55,541 nucleotides of DNA, from NCBI GenBank assembly GCA_900554895.1, contig USIX01000001.1, positions 1-55,541 of the forward strand, in the 5' to 3' direction. Both the position numbers and the translations under genes were made by a program. Under the pieces are notes generated by a model, which searched no databases, was not told where the DNA came from, and saw nothing but the letters and a program-made list of their open reading frames with translations. This DNA comes from an uncultured Megamonas sp. (GTDB lineage: Bacteria; Bacillota; Negativicutes; Selenomonadales; Selenomonadaceae). Shown piece after piece: positions 46,859 to 55,051 of this stretch; the first letter of the stretch is position 1; the number at the start of each line of letters is the position of its first letter.

Positions 46859-47179
46859 TTATAATTGCGCCAGGCTTTTGCATCCTATAATCACCCCTTT
46901 TTTATCGCGCACAAAATCATTCGGTATCAAAACATCATTTCTTATTTGCTTCACTGCCTGCGCCACCAATGCCGAAGTTACATATACCGTATTTTTATTG
47001 GCAGGCGGCAGCCCGGTTACATTCCCGTAATTTATTTTATAAACATCCACCCCATTCACTTTACCGATTAAAACTTCCTGCGTTTCACAACGCGCCACCA
47101 CCCCTGAAGGCGGGATAATTTCTGTCTTTTCGTTTTTAATAATCGTAATATCATGTACTGTCAAATTAATTATATCCAT
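46859..47179 (-). CDS. Conserved small hypothetical protein (INLT-x-H type)
   Basis: A 106-residue protein without signal peptide or TM helix. INLTVHDITII at the N-terminus, IPPSGVVARCE, a GLP turn, TVYVTSALVAQAV and a final VRDKKGVIIGCKSL form a pattern I recall from small proteins of unknown function in phages and various bacteria; no function is proposed. TTTAAAAAATGG context gives a modest AAGGAG-type site (AAAAGGAG) upstream. It stands alone between two terminator-like regions, opposite in strand to both neighbours. Confidence 0.7.
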   Translation of the reverse strand: MDIINLTVHDITIIKNEKTEIIPPSGVVARCETQEVLIGKVNGVDVYKINYGNVTGLPPANKNTVYVTSALVAQAVKQIRNDVLIPNDFVRDKKGVIIGCKSLAQL

Positions 47180-47310
47180 TTTTTAAACTCCTTTTAGGCT
47201 GCATGTAATTCATTTTCTGTATATCGGCTCTCATATAATATTGCCTATAAGTTTTTTTCTTCTTATAATATAATTAATATTATAAGAACTACTACTAGAA
47301 GGTGATATTC

Positions 47311-48024
47311 ATGGTAATAAGTACATTGGACAGTATTATACGTTTATGCGTCGCTCTGATTTTAGGTGCCGTTATCGGTTATGAACGGCAGGCACAAAAC
47401 AAAGCGGCAGGACTTCGGACGCATACGCTTGTCTGCGTCGGTTCATGCCTGTGCATGATTATTTCCATCAATATCGCTATGGACCATTTTCTGCTGTACG
47501 GCTATCGCAATGCCGACCCGGAACGTATCGCAGCGCAAGTCATCTCTGGCGTAGGTTTTTTAGGTGCCGGAACAATTCTTGCCAATCAAAAAGCCAGAAA
47601 TATCCGCGGACTGACAACGGCGGCGGGATTATGGGCGGTTGCCGCCATCGGACTTGTTGTCGGTGCCGGTTATCTGGCTGTCGCCATTGCCGCTACCGTA
47701 CTGATTTTCATCGTATTAACAGTATTTATCCGCCTTGATATACGGCTTAACAATCATTCACGCCATTATACGGTGCATATCATTATGAAAAACACGCCTG
47801 AACATTCCCGCCTTTTAGCGCAATATCTAGCGGAAAAACAGATACTTCTGGAAAGTTTCCGCGTTTTATCCGACGAAAACAGCGCACATAGTGAACTTGT
47901 CATCACCATTTCGGCACAAAATCAGTTGAAAAACGGGGAAATAATCAGTTATCTTCTGGCACTTAAAGGCATTATAATGGCTGAAATAGGCGAACCGAAA
48001 ACAACTGCTAAAAAAGAAAAATAA
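47311..48024 (+). CDS. MgtC/SapB-family membrane protein
   Basis: A 237-residue protein with four or five TM helices (about 8-135) and a C-terminal ACT-like soluble domain. GAVIGYERQAQNKAAGLRTH, VISGVGFLGAGTI and RGLTTAAGLWAVAAIGL are MgtC signatures. Members respond to low Mg2+ or affect F-ATPase and phosphate uptake; the role here is open. ATG at 47311 follows GAAGGTG. Ends in a strong terminator. Confidence 0.9.
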   Translation: MVISTLDSIIRLCVALILGAVIGYERQAQNKAAGLRTHTLVCVGSCLCMIISINIAMDHFLLYGYRNADPERIAAQVISGVGFLGAGTILANQKARNIRGLTTAAGLWAVAAIGLVVGAGYLAVAIAATVLIFIVLTVFIRLDIRLNNHSRHYTVHIIMKNTPEHSRLLAQYLAEKQILLESFRVLSDENSAHSELVITISAQNQLKNGEIISYLLALKGIIMAEIGEPKTTAKKEK

Positions 48025-48047
48025 AATGATAAATAATCTATTGCTGT

Positions 48048-48089
48048 AAAAAAAACTTCCGACAGTTTATCACTATCGGAAGTTTTTTT
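48048..48089. terminator. Bidirectional terminator
   Basis: Stem AAAAAAACTTCCGA / TCGGAAGTTTTTTT (about 14 bp) with a 13-nt loop, between convergent mgtC-like and oxidoreductase genes. Confidence 0.9.
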
Positions 48090-48091
48090 AG

Positions 48092-49069
48092 TTAAAATTC
48101 CAGTTTTCCACTGATACGTGCCTGTTCCAGTACCTGCATTACCTCTACGGAATGAGTCAGTTTTTCATAACACGTCTTATAATCTTTCTGCTTAAACATC
48201 TGTTCAAAAGCAGTAAATTCATCTATCATGCGGTGGTTGTGACGTTCTTTGCTGACGATTTTTTCCGTCCAGCCTTTTTTATTCACCGTGATTAAAGCGC
48301 ATTCATTCGGCGCGCCGACAAGCCGCATATAACCTTTTTCACCCTGAAAAGTAATGCCGCTGATACTTTCGGAGTCTTTCGCCGCACTGCATACGGCAAC
48401 AAATCCGTCATAATCCAAAAGTGCACTGCCGGAAATATCTATACCGTTAAAACCGATATTAGGACGATACACAATGTCTTTCGGTTTGCCGAACAGCCCG
48501 ACGATAAAGTGCAGATTGTAAATATTCAAATCGTACAGTGCTCCTCCTGCGTGCTCAGGACTGAATGCCGGTGTTATTTCTTTATTTAAATATCTGTCAT
48601 AACGGCTGGAATACTGCGCATAGTTGGCATGAATATAGCGAAGCGCACCGATTTCGTTCAAATTATCTTTTATATATCGGAAATTCGGCGAATAAATAAG
48701 TGTAATCGCTTCAAATAAAAACAGATTTTTTTCCTTAGCAATCCGTACCAGTTCTTCTGTTTCCTTTGCAGCCACTGTAAACGGTTTTTCGCAGATGACG
48801 TTCTTGCCCGCTTCCAGCGCCTGTTTCGTATACTGATAATGCACATTGTTTGCCACGGCTACGTAAATAAAATCTATGTCGCTGTCCGCCAGCATTTTTT
48901 CATAATCCGTGTACACTTTGCCGATATTGTGCTCTTTTGCTATCTTTTCCGCTTTTTCCCTGCTCTGCGGTCTTGAACAGATAGCTTCAATCGATATTCC
49001 TTCAACAGCCTTTGCTGCGCCTATCATTTCTCCTACAATTTTACCGTTACCGGCAATTCCTATTTTCAT
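48092..49069 (-). CDS. Gfo/Idh/MocA-family NAD(P)-dependent oxidoreductase
   Basis: A 325-residue dehydrogenase. The Rossmann domain starts KIGIAGNGKIVGEMIG; EAGKNVICEKPF holds the family Lys-Pro, and the C-terminal substrate domain contains GGALYDLNIYNLHFIVGLFG. It likely oxidises a sugar, polyol or cyclitol; substrate unknown. GGTAGGGGG lies before the ATG. It follows a MocR-type regulator by 10 nt, which may control it. Confidence 0.9.
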   Translation of the reverse strand: MKIGIAGNGKIVGEMIGAAKAVEGISIEAICSRPQSREKAEKIAKEHNIGKVYTDYEKMLADSDIDFIYVAVANNVHYQYTKQALEAGKNVICEKPFTVAAKETEELVRIAKEKNLFLFEAITLIYSPNFRYIKDNLNEIGALRYIHANYAQYSSRYDRYLNKEITPAFSPEHAGGALYDLNIYNLHFIVGLFGKPKDIVYRPNIGFNGIDISGSALLDYDGFVAVCSAAKDSESISGITFQGEKGYMRLVGAPNECALITVNKKGWTEKIVSKERHNHRMIDEFTAFEQMFKQKDYKTCYEKLTHSVEVMQVLEQARISGKLEF

Positions 49070-49079
49070 AATAATCCCC

Positions 49080-50516
49080 CTACCTGTTTTTCATCAATTC
49101 AGCTAAAATTTTTATACCCGTCTTTATCTGCGCCAAAGACAGCATTGCAAAACTTATGCGTATCTGTCTATGGGGTGCATGATGAACAAAAAACGGCGCA
49201 CCGCTTGATATAATCACCCCTTTATCTCTTGCTTTCTCAATGATATCCTCTGCCGAAAGTCTATCCGGCAGATTGAGCCAGATGGACAGTCCCCCTGCCG
49301 GTTTTATATAGGAAATATCTTTCGGCAGGTAATTTTTCATCATTTTTAAGACAAAATCAAATTGTATTTTATAAATATTGCGAATAGAATTTAAATGTTT
49401 CTGCCACAGCCCTTCTCTCAGGTAATAGTCGAAAATCCGCTGCGTCAATCCGGATGTTGCAATATCGGCAATGTATTTCACATTTAAAAGTTTTTGGGCC
49501 AGTGCTGACGGAACTATCAAGTATGCAAGACGCAGACCCGGCAGAAACACTTTCGATAAGGTACGGATATAGATGACTCTGTCATCCGTATCATACGTTT
49601 TGAGCGGAACGGGAGCATTTTTACTGTAGTATAGACCTCCAATATAATCATCTTCCAGTATATACATATTATAATAACGTGCCAGTCCCATAAGCCGCCT
49701 GCTTACATATTTACTGTAGGATATTCCCGTCGGGTTCTGGATATTCGGCATTACATACATAAGACGCGGTTTAAACAACTTTAATTTATTTTCTAGGTCA
49801 ATAAGGTCAATTCCTTCTTTTGTCAGTTTCACGTCAACGATTTTCGCTCCGCAGGAACGAAACGCCGCTATCGCTCCGGGATAGGTGGGATTTTCCACGA
49901 ATACTACATCGCCGTGTTTTAAAAGTGCCCGCGCTACAATATCAATTCCCTGCTGCGCACCGGATATTATCTGCACATTCTGCTCGGTCGTCATTATTCT
50001 CTTTTGTGCCAGATACTGTACAATCGACTGCCGCAGCGGCATATATCCCCTGCTGTCCTGATACGTAAAGGCATATCCCTTATCCCGCTTTAAAATATCG
50101 TCTATCGCTTTTTGCAGTACCTCCAGAGAAATTATATCCGGATTGAGCGAAACACTGCTCATATTGATAACATCGCTCAGCCTGATATCTGTCTGCACTT
50201 CATCTGCCAATTCAGCAGCGATATCCGGTACTTCCTGCATTTCGCTCTCTGCCGGCACAATACGCTCTGCTATATAGCTGCCGCTGCCTCGCCGTGTAAA
50301 AACATAGCCGTTTTTCTCCAGTTCCCGATATGCACTGACCACTGTTCCCGGATTTATTGCCAGCTTCTGCGCCAAAAAACGCACTGGCGGTAATTTATAC
50401 CCGGGCGACAGTATTTTATGCTTGATTTTATCCACTATTACTTCATAAAGCTGTACATACAACGGCGATTTAGCATTTTTATCCAACATTATAAAATCAG
50501 CCAGATTTCTCTCCAT
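49080..50516 (-). CDS. MocR-type regulator (GntR HTH fused to PLP aminotransferase domain)
   Basis: A 478-residue fusion: a GntR winged helix (about 15-80, YEVIVDKIKHKILSPGYKLPP and INPGTVVSAYRELEKNGY) and a class I/II aminotransferase-like domain (about 120-478). The PLP lysine is in IYIRTLSKVFLPGLRLAY, with ENPTYPGAIAAF and LEDDYIGGLYY nearby. Such proteins sense PLP or an amino-compound adduct. Well-spaced AGAGGGGGA before the ATG. The target may be the downstream oxidoreductase or a gene elsewhere. Confidence 0.92.
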   Translation of the reverse strand: MERNLADFIMLDKNAKSPLYVQLYEVIVDKIKHKILSPGYKLPPVRFLAQKLAINPGTVVSAYRELEKNGYVFTRRGSGSYIAERIVPAESEMQEVPDIAAELADEVQTDIRLSDVINMSSVSLNPDIISLEVLQKAIDDILKRDKGYAFTYQDSRGYMPLRQSIVQYLAQKRIMTTEQNVQIISGAQQGIDIVARALLKHGDVVFVENPTYPGAIAAFRSCGAKIVDVKLTKEGIDLIDLENKLKLFKPRLMYVMPNIQNPTGISYSKYVSRRLMGLARYYNMYILEDDYIGGLYYSKNAPVPLKTYDTDDRVIYIRTLSKVFLPGLRLAYLIVPSALAQKLLNVKYIADIATSGLTQRIFDYYLREGLWQKHLNSIRNIYKIQFDFVLKMMKNYLPKDISYIKPAGGLSIWLNLPDRLSAEDIIEKARDKGVIISSGAPFFVHHAPHRQIRISFAMLSLAQIKTGIKILAELMKNR

Positions 50517-50534
50517 AATCCCCCTCTTTTCAAA

Positions 50535-50567
50535 AAAGACTTACTGCCTTATCGGCAATAAGTCTTT
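50535..50567 (-). terminator. Terminator of the DUF815 gene
   Basis: Minus-strand stem AAAGACTTAtTGCC / GGCAgTAAGTCTTT followed by TTT; it starts 12 nt after the stop and lies just before the MocR gene. Confidence 0.85.
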
Positions 50568-50578
50568 CCTTTTTTAAT

Positions 50579-51811
50579 CTATTTATTATAAATCTGTCCC
50601 AGATAATACGTTACAAACTGCTGGGCAATTCTGCCGGAACGCCCGGAATGTTCCTGCGCCCATGCGCCCGCTTTTATTCTGAGTTCTTCTTTGTCCAGAA
50701 CTATATCATGCTGTTTCAAAAGACCTGCAACGATATCCAGATATTCCTGCTGGTTCGGACTGAGATAATGAATTATCAAACCGAAACGGTCCGACAGGGA
50801 AATCGTTTCATTTAAAGTATCATTACGGTGCATATCGTCATCATCGGCTCCACGGTTTTTATAACTTTCCTTGATTAAATGACGACGATTGGAAGTGGCA
50901 TAAATCAGCACATTTTCCGGCTTTGCCGAAGCTCCGCCTTCAATCGCCGATTTTAAATATTTATATTCCACTTCAAATTCCTCAAACGACAAATCATCAA
51001 GAAATATAATAAATTTTTTGCTGCTGTATGTTCGAAGTCTTTCCATGATTATCGGCAGTGCAGTAAGCTGTTCTTTCGTGAGCTGTACAAGACGCAGTCC
51101 TCTATCAAAAAATGAATTCACTACAGCTTTTACGCCGGAAGATTTACCTGTGCCTCTCGCACCGACTAAAAGCACATTATTTGCCGGCCGGCCTTCAACA
51201 AATGCCAAAGTATTATCCTTAAGCTGCTGTTTTTGATATTCATAGCCGATAAGCCCATCAAGACGCATTGCTTCAAAATGCTTAATTCCGACCAGTTCAT
51301 CTTCATCGCTATCCCAGCGGAATGCTCTATAATCCGCCATATCACCGCTGCCGTAAGTACGATAGTATTCGATAAAAGCGTCTGCCTTGCCATTTATATC
51401 CGTCGCCTTTGCCAGATTTTCCTCCAGCATTTTAAACGCTGCCGAATTATTTTTCGTCGTCGGTTCATAATCATCGAGAAATTCGCATCCCAGCACAATA
51501 CTCGGTTTCAAAACAAGCAGTTTCTCCAGTATTTCAATATCGTGACAAAATGCCTTGTACAAACTTGTACCTATTTTCCCGCCGGAGCTTTCCACCGCAT
51601 ACGATACGCAATTATTTTTATGTGCCAGCATATACAGAATATAAATTTTTATAATATTGCCTGACAATCCCAGTTTTTCCGCCTGTTCGATAAAGTCAGC
51701 CGCCAGTTTTCCCTTATCCATGCTTGCTCCGCAGACAAGACTATTGAAATCCTGTATTATTTTATCATCCAGCAAATGGTGGCATACCAGCAGTTTATGT
51801 AAATCCAACAT
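50579..51811 (-). CDS. DUF815 AAA-family ATPase
   Basis: A 410-residue ATPase. The helical N-terminal part is followed by the AAA module: Walker A VLLVGARGTGKSSGVKAV, Walker B FIIFLDDLSFEEFE, sensor IYATSNRRHL and an arginine in LSDRFGL. The EYQKQQLKDNTLAFVEG lead-in is typical of DUF815. Function is not established; the family resembles loader or remodelling ATPases. AAGGG is upstream of the ATG. Monocistronic. Confidence 0.88.
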   Translation of the reverse strand: MLDLHKLLVCHHLLDDKIIQDFNSLVCGASMDKGKLAADFIEQAEKLGLSGNIIKIYILYMLAHKNNCVSYAVESSGGKIGTSLYKAFCHDIEILEKLLVLKPSIVLGCEFLDDYEPTTKNNSAAFKMLEENLAKATDINGKADAFIEYYRTYGSGDMADYRAFRWDSDEDELVGIKHFEAMRLDGLIGYEYQKQQLKDNTLAFVEGRPANNVLLVGARGTGKSSGVKAVVNSFFDRGLRLVQLTKEQLTALPIIMERLRTYSSKKFIIFLDDLSFEEFEVEYKYLKSAIEGGASAKPENVLIYATSNRRHLIKESYKNRGADDDDMHRNDTLNETISLSDRFGLIIHYLSPNQQEYLDIVAGLLKQHDIVLDKEELRIKAGAWAQEHSGRSGRIAQQFVTYYLGQIYNK

Positions 51812-52137
51812 AAAAATCCCTTCTTTTCATTTATTACTTATTGTGCTGACAAAGCTACAGTCTCTATTTGTTATTCATTTTCCTTTTAACAGCAAAAGAA
51901 AAACGGAAAAAATTCTTTCAACACTTCGCTCTTGCTGTACGGGGCGAGCTTTTGAAATTTAGCTCACGCTTTCCGATTTTCAAATGAAATTTACTAACAT
52001 AACCTGTATACATTAAGCCCATATCAGCAATGCATACTTTATATTTAATAAGATTAAAGAATACATCGAACAAATATAAACTAAAAATTAACCAGCACAG
52101 CATGTTAGCACAATGAATAAAATATTATAAAAAAAAT
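51812..52137. other. Non-coding region between DUF815 gene and histidine kinase
   Basis: No gene visible. It holds a nested hairpin (about 51901-51980: outer CGGAAA/TTTCCG, inner TTTCAA/TTGAAA and GCTC/GAGC) and the second copy of the palindromic intergenic repeat (52034-52080). The DUF815 promoter is not obvious. Confidence 0.5.
52034..52080. repeat. Palindromic intergenic repeat, second copy
   Basis: ATACTTTATATTTAAT (52034-52049), TACATCGAA (52062-52070) and AATATAAA (52073-52080), matching the cbiD-leader copy; the sequence between blocks differs. An ATTAACCAGC stretch follows, compared with ATTACCAGC after the first copy. Confidence 0.6.
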
Positions 52138-52207
52138 TATAGCTCATAAAAGAAAATTAGTACATAAATTTTTCTAAAAATATACCTTATTTTCCTTATG
52201 AGCTATA
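52129..52207 (-). terminator. Terminator of the two-component operon
   Basis: Minus-strand arms TATAGCTCATAA(G)GAAAAT and ATTTTC(T)TTTATGAGCTATA (about 19 bp) enclose a 32-nt loop with a smaller hairpin and are followed by a run of T (52129-52136). It follows the kinase stop. Confidence 0.78.
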
Positions 52208-52220
52208 TTATATATCATTT

Positions 52221-53687
52221 TCAGCCGCGGTCGAGCGGTATATAGAGGATTATCGTCGTTCCCTTATCTATTTCACTCTTCAGCTGTATCTTAATATCAT
52301 GCGCCTTAGCAATCCATTCCGCTATGGAAAGACCGAGCCCCGTGCCGCCTACGCCGTTTTTCGTACGCGCCGTATCAACACGGTAAAAGCGTTCAAAAAT
52401 TTTCTTTTGCTCTTCTTTATCAATACCGATACCATTATCGGTAATTTTTACAATCATCTGCTTGCCGTCGTTAGATGAAGATATTTCTATCCTTCCGCCG
52501 TCCGGCGTGTATTTTATACTGTTGTCCAGGAAAATACGCAGCATCTGCCTTATGCACAGCGGGTCGGCAAAAATATAACCGTCTTCATTCAGACTGCATG
52601 ACACTGTATGCTGAGGAGCAATAAGCTGAGTATCTTTGGCTATATCGGCAATAAGCATTTTCATATCAATAGACTCTTTATGCAGTACCTGCCTTTTTTG
52701 GTCGGCACGTGCCAAAAACAGCAGTTTTTCAATCAACCGCTGCATATTAATCGCTTCCGAATGAATTGCCGTAATACATTCATCCGCCGTCTGCGGGTCA
52801 TCCTTACCCCAGCGTGCCAGCATATCAGAATAACCGCAGATTACTGTCGCCGGTGTTCTAAGCTCATGTGAAGCATCCGATACGAACTGTCTTTGCTGTT
52901 CAAATCCTTTCTGTAGCCGCTCCAGCATTAAATTAAACGTATTAGCAAGTTCCTCCAGTTCATCATGCGTCGGCTGGACTTTTATACGCTGATTTAAATC
53001 CTGAATTTCAATCTCCTTAACCTTGCGGGTAATATCGCTGAGCGGCTTCAATAATTTTCGACTGAGCAGAAAGCCGCAGATTATGGAAATTATTACACCG
53101 GCAAGACCTGCGTAAAAAATAGTTTCTCCCAAATCGGTTAAAAATGCCTTCTCCGCCGTTATCGTGCGCAGAAAATGCAATGTATATACATTATCGTCTT
53201 TCTCGACCGTTCTTTGCGTATAGAATATCCAAAAATGCTTAAAATCTATGAACTTCAAATTATCCGGCAAAAGCACGTTGCGAATATAATCACCTATGCA
53301 CCGATTTTGCTGCTGAAGCTCCAGACTATGCTGCACCTTATCAATGGAAATATATCGCGGTACACTGTCGTAAATTATATTGTTTCCGCTGTCCGTTATG
53401 CGTATTACAACACCGGGAATTAGCGATGATTTTTCCACATCATGAATAAAACTCTGCATCTCTTTTTCATTAGCTTTTTTCTCCGCATAATCGGCTGACA
53501 GCGTAATCGAAATTTCCGCTTCCCGATACAGCACGTAGTGAATACCAATAAGCGTGGCACTGAGTGTTATCACTAATATCATTGACAGCATAATACTGTA
53601 AATAAACGCCAGTTTCAAAGAAATAGGCATGTATTTCAGTCTTGGATGCACGCAGTTCGGTAAAATCCGCTTAAGTTTTGATAACAT
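52221..53687 (-). CDS. Sensor histidine kinase
   Basis: A 488-residue membrane kinase. TM1 about 25-50, an extracytoplasmic sensor region of about 145 residues, TM2 about 193-215, HAMP (about 215-265), then HisKA with His274 in DASHELRTPATVI and HATPase_c with FLDNSIKYTPDGG (N box), DNGIGID (G1), FERFYR and GGTGLGLSI (G2). ATG at 53687 lies inside the end of the regulator gene (17-nt overlap) with AGAGGA upstream. The signal sensed is unknown. Confidence 0.93.
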   Translation of the reverse strand: MLSKLKRILPNCVHPRLKYMPISLKLAFIYSIMLSMILVITLSATLIGIHYVLYREAEISITLSADYAEKKANEKEMQSFIHDVEKSSLIPGVVIRITDSGNNIIYDSVPRYISIDKVQHSLELQQQNRCIGDYIRNVLLPDNLKFIDFKHFWIFYTQRTVEKDDNVYTLHFLRTITAEKAFLTDLGETIFYAGLAGVIISIICGFLLSRKLLKPLSDITRKVKEIEIQDLNQRIKVQPTHDELEELANTFNLMLERLQKGFEQQRQFVSDASHELRTPATVICGYSDMLARWGKDDPQTADECITAIHSEAINMQRLIEKLLFLARADQKRQVLHKESIDMKMLIADIAKDTQLIAPQHTVSCSLNEDGYIFADPLCIRQMLRIFLDNSIKYTPDGGRIEISSSNDGKQMIVKITDNGIGIDKEEQKKIFERFYRVDTARTKNGVGGTGLGLSIAEWIAKAHDIKIQLKSEIDKGTTIILYIPLDRG

Positions 53688-54351
53688 AGCCAATTCCTCT
53701 TACTGTATGAATGTATTTTTCATTGAACTCATCATCTATTTTGGAGCGCAGATATCGGATATATACGTCCACTACATTCGTATCTCCCATATATTCATAG
53801 CCCCAAATAGACTGCAAAATCTGCTCGCGCGACAGTACATGGTCATGATTTTGCAGCATATACAAAAGTAAATCGTATTCCTTCTTCGTAAGTTCTACAA
53901 CCGTATCATCAACCATTACTTCATGCCGTTCTAAATATACTGTTATATTCTTAAACGTAAATACGGACGGCTCATCTTGTTTTATATTATTATTACGTTT
54001 GCGCAGTGCCGCACGAATTCGCGCCAGTAATTCCTGTATGGCAAAAGGCTTGGTAATATAATCATCCGCACCGATATCAAGACCTGTTACCTTGTCATTA
54101 ATTTCATCCTTGGCCGTAAGCATAATAATCGGTATATCGGACAGTTTACGCACATTTTTGCAAATAGTAAGCCCATCCATACCCGGCAGCATAATATCCA
54201 GCAAAACCAAATCATAATCTTCCTGTATAATTCTTTCATAAGCACGAAGACCATTGCTTTCATTTGCTGTCTGAAAACCTTCATGCTCTAGTTCCATCTG
54301 CAAAAAACGGGCAATACGACGTTCATCTTCTACGATAAATATTTTTGCCAT
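53671..54351 (-). CDS. OmpR/PhoB-family response regulator
   Basis: A 226-residue regulator: receiver domain with acidic pocket EDE (8-10), phospho-acceptor Asp52 in LVLLDIMLPGMDG and LTAKDE Lys, then a winged-helix DNA-binding domain ending VRGIGYVIKT. AGGAGGAG precedes ATG at 54351; the 18 extra residues of the long ORF precede this site. Likely binds the 11-bp phased TTTAAT hexamers in the adjacent intergenic region. Confidence 0.95.
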   Translation of the reverse strand: MAKIFIVEDERRIARFLQMELEHEGFQTANESNGLRAYERIIQEDYDLVLLDIMLPGMDGLTICKNVRKLSDIPIIMLTAKDEINDKVTGLDIGADDYITKPFAIQELLARIRAALRKRNNNIKQDEPSVFTFKNITVYLERHEVMVDDTVVELTKKEYDLLLYMLQNHDHVLSREQILQSIWGYEYMGDTNVVDVYIRYLRSKIDDEFNEKYIHTVRGIGYVIKT

Positions 54352-54428
54352 AACAACTCCTCCTCTAAAAAATCTCCTACTTATATAAAACCATGTTTTA
54401 TACAAAATAAAAAGTAGTATTGTACATT

Positions 54429-54467
54429 TTTAATCAAATTTTAATTTAGTTGTAATTTTCTTTTAAT
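54429..54467. promoter_or_regulatory. Four 11-bp-phased TTTAAT hexamers (OmpR-family binding site)
   Basis: TTTAAT at 54429, 54440 and 54462 and TGTAAT at 54451, each six bases with five between, so exactly one helical turn apart. Tandem direct repeats at this period are the usual site for dimers of OmpR-family regulators. They lie between the regulator gene and the divergent exported protein. Confidence 0.75.
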
Positions 54468-54557
54468 ATTCGTTGTTTATTATATAGGTGTAAGATGTTG
54501 GATGTACCTTACCTGAAAATGTAATAAAAATAATTTATATATATGGAGGATATTCTT

Positions 54558-54905
54558 ATGAAAAAATTACTCGTTGCTCTTTTAAGTGTTCTTGTTATCT
54601 GTGTATTAGGCAGTGCCGCAGTATTTGCCGCTAAATACAATCCTAATATACAGCCTACCACAATCGCTGAAGTACAGAAAAATGCCTATGACGACCAGCA
54701 TGTTGCCATCGACGGCAAATTTGTTAAACATCTCTATAAAGACGTATTCACTTTCAGAGATACTGCTGGCACGGAAATCAATGTAGAAGTTGACGACGAC
54801 TGCCGCTATATTTTAGAAATGGATACACCGGTTCGCATTTTAGCAGAAGTTGATAAAGACTGGTACGGTATCGACCTTGAAGTAAAACGCATTCAAAAAT
54901 TATAA
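54558..54905 (+). CDS. Exported bacterial OB-fold protein (YgiW/YdeI-like)
   Basis: A 115-residue secreted protein: signal peptide (about 1-26, ending AAVFAA) and one BOF/OB-fold domain with TTIAEVQKNAYDDQHVAIDGKFVKHLYKDV ordered as in YgiW (split here: DDQHVAIDGKF, DVFTFRDTAGTEINVEVD, WYGIDLEVKRIQ). Relatives are periplasmic stress-tolerance proteins and ygiW lies next to qseBC, an arrangement mirrored here. ATG at 54558 follows GGAGGA. Likely a target of the divergent two-component system. Confidence 0.85.
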   Translation: MKKLLVALLSVLVICVLGSAAVFAAKYNPNIQPTTIAEVQKNAYDDQHVAIDGKFVKHLYKDVFTFRDTAGTEINVEVDDDCRYILEMDTPVRILAEVDKDWYGIDLEVKRIQKL

Positions 54906-54925
54906 TAAAATCCTAAAATAAATAT

Positions 54926-54970
54926 AAACAGTTGCAATCATAAAACTTCCCTCTTGCAACTGTTTTTCTT
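54926..54970 (+). terminator. Terminator after the OB-fold gene
   Basis: Perfect 12-bp stem AAACAGTTGCAA / TTGCAACTGTTT (54926-54937, 54954-54965) with a 16-nt loop and a T-rich tail. Confidence 0.88.
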
Positions 54971-55051
54971 TTTTTAAGCGAAAAAATATTTGCCTTAAAT
55001 TTCATATCATGTATAATATGGATAGCAATAATTTATAGAGGTAAACACTTT

